DNA of 32,890 nucleotides from Hondaea fermentalgiana (lineage: Eukaryota > Sar > Bigyra > Thraustochytrida > Thraustochytriidae). Shown one piece after another: positions 27,040 to 32,890 of the stretch. How positions within the stretch are numbered: the stretch's first letter is position 1; each line of letters starts with the position of its first letter. The stretch lies in assembly GCA_014084085.1 (NCBI GenBank), contig NPFB01000019.1, positions 402,275-435,164 of the forward strand. Reading direction: 5' to 3'. A program made the position numbers and the translations under genes. The notes under the pieces were generated by a model. The model worked only from the letters and a program-made list of their open reading frames with translations. It was not told the origin of the DNA and did no database searches.

Positions 27040-28401
27040 TCACAATAGCAGAGATTGACGCGATTTCCGGCCAGCGTCCCCGTCTGGAGGCGGAGCAGGC
27101 GTGAACACGTCTGCTGCGTCGTCAGTGGTACCCGGCGTGCCGGCGTGGAACGATACCTGTGTCCGCGACCCCAGCGTCTGAGCAAAGGAGGAGCCGTCAT
27201 CCGGGATGGAAGAGATCTCGTTGTTGTCGCTGCTCGACAGATTCTGGCCCTTTTGGATTCGAAGCTCGCGATTCACAATCTTTGCCGTGCTGCGATGCGC
27301 ATAGGACTGGATAAATACGATAATGTAGAGAAGAGAGATGTTGATGAACATCTGGAAAACGGTTACGATGCTCAATTTGGGCGTCATGAATTGGCGGCCA
27401 CCAGCGGGCGCAAAGATGCCCTCGAAGTCGAGCAAAAAGTACAAGAGACCTGCGAGGAGGACCGAAAAGAGACCAATGGTCACTTGCAAAGACGTGCGCT
27501 CGATGACCTTCATGACCTTGCGGGTCCTTCGAGCCGCCGATACGGGAAGCGCACGGCCCGCGGATGGGTTTGATCGAGATTGTGGAGAGTCGGGGCTCCT
27601 CTTCTCCTCGAGGGAGGGCAACGATGGCGATTGACCGAGCTTGCCATTATCGTTGCTGAATGATGTCAGGGTGTCGCGAAGCAGGTGCATCATGCGAGCT
27701 CTGCCAACTGCAAAGGTAATGCCGATGGCTAGAATAAACGGAAATGCCACGGGGATTGAGAGGCTCCACACTCCCACCATTGCTACTGGGAGCATACTTG
27801 CTGCAAAAACAAGCTCAAAGGCGACTACCGCCATGCGGTAGCGCTTCACTCCGTGGACGGTGACAGCGTTCATCCGACGCGAGTGTTGAGCAATCTCGAC
27901 CCAGAGAACCGAGACTTGGAGCGCAGCGAAGACCATGAACATGATACAGAGGAAAATCATGGGTCGCTGCACAAGCGAAAAGCGTCCAAGCTTTTCCGCA
28001 TCATCATTGTCAGAGGTACGCTTATCAAAAGTATCCTGATTGAGAGTCGTGCCAAGCATGCACAGCTGCCAGAGGGCGTGAAATAGCGCGGCAAAGGTAG
28101 CGGTAAGCGTTGTTTTCGTCGTAGCGTTCCAGCGCAACTTGCGGCCAAAAACATAAATCGAGCGCCCAATGTCTCTGACGCCGACGGAAAAGACCACCGA
28201 GGCTACGAGCACTTGTAGCACACAGACGAGGATGAGGTAGTACGTAGTGGCATTGCGTTCGCCAGAAAAAGGATCAACGTAGTAGCCAACATGGAGGCAC
28301 ACATTGTCGTCAGTCCCCGTCCAAGTCACGCTGGCCGGATAGCAGATGAGGCTTGTTGCGCAGTCAAAGTCATACTCGCACGGACCCGAAACGGAAGCCA
28401 T
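27040..28401 (-). CDS. Orphan seven-helix membrane protein, copy 2
   Basis: A 453-residue intronless paralogue of the gene at 24686-26032, same strand. The frame is open back to 28470, but only from a GTG. The ATG at 28401 gives MASVSGPCEYDFDC and aligns residue for residue with copy 1, placing cysteines again at 8, 14, 20 and 35. Other shared blocks are NATTY, FHALWQLCMLGTTLNQD, VFAALQVSVLWVEIAQ and FIQSYAHRS. Helices 1-7 are in the same order. The loop between helices 5 and 6 is longer and rich in Ser/Pro/Arg, and the C-terminal tail differs. Conserved core with diverged loops and tails fits an older tandem duplication. Function unknown. Confidence 0.88.
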   Translation of the reverse strand: MASVSGPCEYDFDCATSLICYPASVTWTGTDDNVCLHVGYYVDPFSGERNATTYYLILVCVLQVLVASVVFSVGVRDIGRSIYVFGRKLRWNATTKTTLTATFAALFHALWQLCMLGTTLNQDTFDKRTSDNDDAEKLGRFSLVQRPMIFLCIMFMVFAALQVSVLWVEIAQHSRRMNAVTVHGVKRYRMAVVAFELVFAASMLPVAMVGVWSLSIPVAFPFILAIGITFAVGRARMMHLLRDTLTSFSNDNGKLGQSPSLPSLEEKRSPDSPQSRSNPSAGRALPVSAARRTRKVMKVIERTSLQVTIGLFSVLLAGLLYFLLDFEGIFAPAGGRQFMTPKLSIVTVFQMFINISLLYIIVFIQSYAHRSTAKIVNRELRIQKGQNLSSSDNNEISSIPDDGSSFAQTLGSRTQVSFHAGTPGTTDDAADVFTPAPPPDGDAGRKSRQSLLL

Positions 28402-29459
28402 TTCCCTCCTCGTGACAGCTTGTTGCTGCCAGTCTCGTATGCTGACAGTACGACGAGGCACGGGAAGCACCTTCGTTGCAGGTTTGTCTGTCCATGCACT
28501 TGCTTCGTTCGTTCCTCGTCAATCAGTGGTAGTGTGCAATCGATCGATTTATTGGCCTCCGCGCCTCCGATCCCTCGAGCATCGAGCCAGACGAGGGATG
28601 ACTACACTACATTCACGAGAGCCCGTGTCGCCTGCAGAGGAAGTCGGGCTGGTGGCACACTTTTGGTGCACACATCGGGTTTGTTTTGGAGGCATGCGCC
28701 AAGAGTTGAGCTGGGCCCGCACGGGCCTGCGCTACCGCTGCTGCTGCTGCTGCTGCCGCCGCTGCTGATGCTGCTGCTTTGGCACGGCATGCATGCCTCG
28801 ACGCGGCCGCTTCGCGCAGGTAGCGTCGAGACTCCAGCCACATCGCGGTAGAGCGAGCTCATGCTGGGTTGATGGATGATTCGTCAACTTGGGCTGGGTC
28901 TTTGGCTGCGAGACCCCATTTGCAAGGTGTGCTTTTTGATCGAGGTCTTGCTGCAAGAGAAGCATGCAGAAATCGTAGCGGCGACAATTTCGGTTCCTGG
29001 TCTTGTGGCGCAAGGAAACTGACTGTAGTACGCCAAGTCGCGCGGCCTTTGGCTGTGGCAGTGCCTGCTGTTCAAACGAACGTCGACGGGAAGTATCTCG
29101 TGGCTGCAGCTGTGCTGCTTGTCAGAGTGACAAGAACGGGTCTGCTCTTCACATCAGGCAACATCGTGCCACCGAGCGCGAGGACGGACGGAAGGACTGG
29201 CTGGCTGCCTGGCTGGAAGAATGTATTTCCTGACCTAGGGGAAGTAGAAGGCGGCATGCCTGCCACTTTAGCAACAGCAGCGAACGGATCAGAACAATTC
29301 AAGGCCCAGCCAAACTCATGTGTGGACTTGGACTTTGGAGAGATAAAAAAATTGCAAAGTAGAAAATACTTACATGCGCCGGGTAGACGGACAAGACCGA
29401 AAAAAAGGGGGGCCGCTACTCATCGTTTGTTGGGCAGGGAGGGGACGGAAAAGGCAAAC
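28402..29459. other. Spacer between PEX5 and seven-helix copy 2
   Basis: About 1.06 kb with the 3' end of PEX5 (-) and the promoter of copy 2 (-). A CTG-rich microsatellite lies at about 28735-28779. A long plus-strand frame starting here is only the antisense shadow of PEX5. No gene called. Confidence 0.5.
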
Positions 29460-32184
29460 TCAAAAGCTGAACTCTTGGCGGAAGGCGTCAAGGTTGCGCT
29501 TGTCGGTGGCGGCAATAAGGTCAAAGCGCTCCGCGACAGTGAAGCATATCCTGAGATAGGACCAAATGTGGGTTGCATCCGGGTTGAGCTTGAGCGCGGT
29601 CAGATAGCAACGTGCGGCCTCCATGTAGCTGCCAAGGTTACTGTGGGAAATGCCGAGATTGAGCCAGCCACGAGCGTACTTGGGCTTGAGCTCGAGGGCA
29701 CGGTGATAGGCAGGAAGGGCCTCTTCGGAGCGTTGGCCATTGGCAAGAGTCGCGCCGAGCTTGTTCCAAAGTCCATAGTCGTCGGGGCGAGAGTTGAGCG
29801 CCTTCTTGAAGGCCAGAACTGCACTGTTGTAGTCTCGAGAAACGTTGTACAGTACACCGAGAACCTCTTGCACGCCGGGATCCTGCGGCGCCCACTCTTG
29901 TGCCTTGAGCATGAGGCGCATGACGTCGTCCATAAGCGAGCCGTCGCCGTACAGGTCCTCGGACTCAACCTCGAGACCTCCAAAGGCTGGGTTGTTGACA
30001 ACCCAAGCCTTGAGGTTCTTGAGTGCGCGCTCCTGATCGAGCTCGTTCACGTACGAGACACCAAGGCCAAGCAAGGCATCCAAGTGGTAGGCGTCGTTGT
30101 CCACGGCGCGTTCCAGACACGCGATGGCCTTGGGGTCCTGGTCATTCTCCTGATGGGCAACTCCGAGCATGCGCCAGGCGTCAGCATGGGTGGTATCCTT
30201 GGTAACTGCAGCCTCAAAGGCGAGAATGGCGTCCTGAATCTCGCCCGCCTTGAAAAGCTCCAGTCCGCGCTCGTATGGGTTTTCTTCGTTTGCGAATTTG
30301 TTGTCGCCAAGCATCTCATACGGTCGGTCGGCCAGATTCGAGGTCTGTGTATCGCTCCATGCCTGGTCCATGGCGGTCCCCTGTGCTTGCCAAGCCTGCG
30401 CGAGCTCAGGAGGCATTCCGCCAGTGGCTTCCTCGATGGCATCTTGGTACACCTGGGCAAAGTCGACCTCCTTGCCGTCGGTGGTGTCTTGCCATGCCTT
30501 GGCAAACTTTTCCTGCATCTTGTCCATGGCAGCTGCTTCCCAGGCCTGGCCCATGCTTTCGACGGGAGCGCCTTCTTCCCATGCAGCGTCGAGTTTTTCG
30601 CCCGACTCCTTCCACGCGCCGTCCAGATTCTTTGGCGCCTGTGTATTGAGAGAGCAGCGAGCATGGAGCCATTTCGTTAGTCACCTTGTTGTTTGTCATT
30701 GCACGAGAAATTATCCAACATTATGATTTCTCTCTTTCCTTTCGGCTCCTTTCCGTTTCGCAGCCTGTTGCGAAAGTCCATCGCGCGTCTGTGTGCACCG
30801 ACGCTGATGTTTATGTTTATCTTTTGTGCATGTTGCTCGTTGCGTTCATCATTTTTTTCCCCCATCATTCCATAACCCCCCCCCAAAAAAAACTCTCTCC
30901 CTCTGCCTCAACAACGGCACAAGACATACCTTGACGCCAGTTTCGACGACCGTGTTATTGGCAAACTCGAGCTCGCCTTCGTTGATCTTGGTCATGAACT
31001 GCAAGAATTCAGAATCGCGGAACTGGGGGTTGGAAGCCATGACGCGGACGAGATCATCGGTGGCGCGGCGCGTCGCTTCCATGTCCGGATTTGTGGCGTT
31101 CATTGTCTGTCCCAAATGTACCACACCATTCCATTAGCGGCTTGACTCTCAATATTCACGCGCGAGGGTCGGTCGTCCTACGCGAGGCACGCTGCACCGC
31201 TGCTGTCACGCGCTGACTGACGCTGCCGCTGCTGCCATCGTGCTCGCAGGCCCATTCTCCGCTCTCAAGCTTCCACCCCGCCATCCCTCACTTTCCAAAT
31301 ACTCTCTTCCTTGCCCCAGCACATCCACATTCACGACTCTTGCTCTCACAAACTCTCTCTTTGGAATGAATGAAAAAACGAACGAACGAACGAACGACAA
31401 CGCAACACAACAACAAAAACGCAATGCCAACGATCACGATGACTACGAGCAACAGGCGCGACAGCGGGCGGGCGTGACAGGCACACAGCGCACCTCGTAT
31501 TACGCAGGAAACCCATTGTTGAGTTAAACTTACCTCTTCTTTTGCGGTGGCCTCCTCGACCCACTTTTCGGCATTAGGCGCCTCCTTGGGACCTGCCATC
31601 TCCTGGGCCCATTGCTGGGCGGCCGGGGGCGGCGTGGCCGTCTGCTGCCAGGCGCGGTTCATCTGCGAAGGCGGCGGGCGTGCGGCCATTTGTCCAGCCC
31701 AGCGCTGGCCCATGGGACGCGGGCCCTGCTGGCGGCGAAAGGATTCGCGAAAGGCGGCTTCCATCTGAACATTGCGCGGCGGCATGGCACCGCCAAGCTG
31801 CATGCGCTCAAAATCGTTGATCCACTGGTCGCCGCCGGGCACGGGTCCGCGCGCCATGGGTCCGCGCATGACGGGTCCGCCGGGTCCAGCCCCGGTGGCC
31901 CGCATCTGCTCGAACTCGGCCGCAAAACTGTTGGCCGTGCCAGGTCCCGCCATGACGGGCCCGCGGGGGCCGGCCATGACGCCCATGCCCTGGGCCATGC
32001 CCTGGTCCACCTCGTTCATCTGCTGCGGCCCTGCGTGCCCGTGGTGCATCTGGCCGGGCATGGGCCCCTGTTTCTGCGGCCCGCTCATGGCCTGGTGCAC
32101 GAACTGCGACATGGGGTTCCGCTGGGCGGCGGTGCCGTCGGTGGAGCATCCCTGCTGGCTCGCGAGCGCCTTGAGCGCGTCCAT
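29460..32184 (-). CDS. PEX5: Peroxisomal targeting signal 1 receptor PEX5, three exons
   Basis: Exons are 32184-31534, 31106-30930 and 30638-29460, all joined in phase 0, giving 668 residues. The N-terminus MDALKALASQQGC places Cys13 like the conserved ubiquitinated cysteine of PEX5, followed by NPMSQFVHQAM. Residues 35-200 are Gly/Pro/Met/Gln-rich with one canonical WxxxF docking motif (WINDF, 121-125) and several Trp variants (WAGQM, WAQEM, WEAAAM). Exon 2 supplies NPQFRDSEFLQFMTKINEGE, a PEX5-typical segment. Residues 396-668 are the TPR domain that binds C-terminal SKL-type signals: NPYERGLELFKAGEIQDAIL opens it, and VLGVLYNVSRDYNSAVLAFK, NKLGATLANGQRSEEAL and GWLNLGISHSNLGSYMEAAR are classic PEX5 TPRs. 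PEX5 cycles between cytosol and peroxisome. Start chosen for the conserved N-terminal cysteine. Confidence 0.96.
30639..30929 (-). other. PEX5 intron 2
   Basis: 291 nt with GTATGT donor, CTAAC branch-point candidate at 30680-30676 and ACACAG acceptor ending at 30639. Phase 0. Confidence 0.88.
31107..31533 (-). other. PEX5 intron 1
   Basis: 427 nt with GTAAGT donor, CTAAT branch-point candidate at 31137-31133 and GGACAG acceptor ending at 31107. Contains an (AACG)n microsatellite at about 31377-31397. Phase 0. Confidence 0.88.
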
Positions 32185-32890
32185 CTCGCCTCCGACCCGG
32201 GTCTCCGACCTCGCGCGCACTCGCCGTCTGCCTGCCCGCCTGTCTGGGAAAGCGGGATCTACCCGTCTGCGGCGCGCCCGATCCAGCCCGATCCACTGCA
32301 CCCGAGGGCGAGCACACTGGTCACGCGACGAGACGCGGCGCGGCGCGACGCGACGCGAGACGAGACGACACGAGCCGAGCCGAGCCGAGCCGGAGCGAGC
32401 CGCGCGGAGTCGTCGCGTCGGGGTCTGTCTCGGTCGTCGTTCGGGGTCTGCCGCCGCGCTCACCGCCCGTCGCCGTCGTCGCGGCTATAACCCACTTGCG
32501 CGGCGCCCCGGCAAGTGGGTTATAGCGGCGTTCCGCACTTGCGCTGCCTGAGCTTGCCTTGCCTTGCCTTTCCAGACGCTTCGCGCCTGCCTTGCGAGCC
32601 CCATTCTGCTCTTCCAGGCCATGCTCCGGCCGATGCAAGCAAGCTCCGGACCCGTGGCGCCACAGGACCGCTCGACACGCCTCCCCTGCCTCCCTCCGCT
32701 CCGCTCCTGCGCCGCGTCGGACGGCGGCCGCACCACCTGACCCATCCTCGCGCCCCGGCAACAAGACTGCAATTCCCAGATTCCCGCCCGGCACCGCCGC
32801 GGAACCTTGGCGGAACCCGTCCCCGCCGCTGGCACGCACCCTCCCCACGCGCACCCCCACGCTCCCCCTCGCGGGCACACCGGGGTCCCA
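32185..32890. other. PEX5 upstream region
   Basis: About 700 very GC-rich bases running to the end of the window. They include CGAGC/CGAGACG low complexity at about 32329-32402, the inverted repeat at 32484-32526 and a GCACTTGCGC element at 32535-32544. No further gene recognised. Confidence 0.5.
32484..32526. promoter_or_regulatory. Perfect 16-bp inverted repeat upstream of PEX5
   Basis: Left arm GCTATAACCCACTTGC (32484-32499) and right arm GCAAGTGGGTTATAGC (32511-32526) are exact reverse complements, separated by 11 bases. The arms contain CACTTGC, the core of the GCACTTGCGC element that follows at 32535-32544. About 300-345 bases upstream of the PEX5 ATG. Could be a dimeric factor site or a hairpin; the role is inferred. 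Confidence 0.6.

Noticed and set aside
24686..28401. Seven-helix pair as microbial rhodopsins
   Set aside because: I see no helix-7 lysine in a retinal-binding context and none of the usual rhodopsin helix-3 motifs.
28402..28470. Upstream GTG start for seven-helix copy 2
   Set aside because: Copy 1 aligns exactly from the ATG at 28401, so the 23 additional codons are leader sequence.
28869..30680. 600-codon plus-strand open frame
   Set aside because: It lies antisense to PEX5 exon 3 and its 3' spacer, begins with TTG, and its protein has no domain. Opposite-strand frames stay open because of GC-rich codon use in PEX5.

Overview
This is nuclear DNA of a unicellular eukaryote. The evidence is six GT-AG introns with good branch-point candidates, a eukaryotic ribosomal protein (eL36), a Mediator subunit (MED10) and the peroxisomal import receptor PEX5. 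Most genes are intronless or carry one or two introns. Spacers are GC-rich and full of microsatellites. Together with the protein flavour this suggests a stramenopile, perhaps a thraustochytrid-like labyrinthulomycete. That taxonomic guess is an inference, not a demonstration. Genes must start at ATG here, so TTG and GTG starts were discarded.

Layout, left to right. A METTL21-like lysine methyltransferase (+, 314-1387) is followed by a TauE/SafE-type membrane transporter (+, 1935-2873). Converging on it is a two-exon protein with four copies of a ~46-residue FY...KYG repeat (-, 3673-5338). A 3.1 kb spacer with microsatellites and an AT-rich GCTA-studded island leads to a NIPA-like transporter (+, 8465-10291). 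Then come RPL36 (two exons, -, 10684-11486), an acidic/basic PH-domain protein (+, 13106-14593) and MED10 (+, 15126-15659). After a spacer holding a 100-N assembly gap there is an unrecognised three-exon membrane protein (+, 17289-19864).

Four minus-strand genes fill the right side. The first is a 1267-residue chimera in which a complete NUDT9-type ADP-ribose pyrophosphatase sits inside the beta-propeller of a glutamyl-endopeptidase-like S9 peptidase (20196-23999). Next are two tandem paralogous seven-helix membrane proteins with a four-cysteine N-terminus (24686-26032 and 27040-28401). The last is PEX5 in three exons (29460-32184).

The genes do not form a pathway or operon. The strongest novelty is the peptidase-NUDT9 chimera, which also carries a tail-anchor-like helix and ends in SRL. 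Other points of interest are the orphan seven-helix tandem pair, the repeat protein recovered only by splicing, a stop-free 105-nt intron in the orphan membrane gene, and a GCACTTGCGC element shared upstream of PEX5 and the repeat protein, accompanied at PEX5 by a perfect 16-bp inverted repeat. All assignments are by eye from motifs and remembered family sequences. No search was run.
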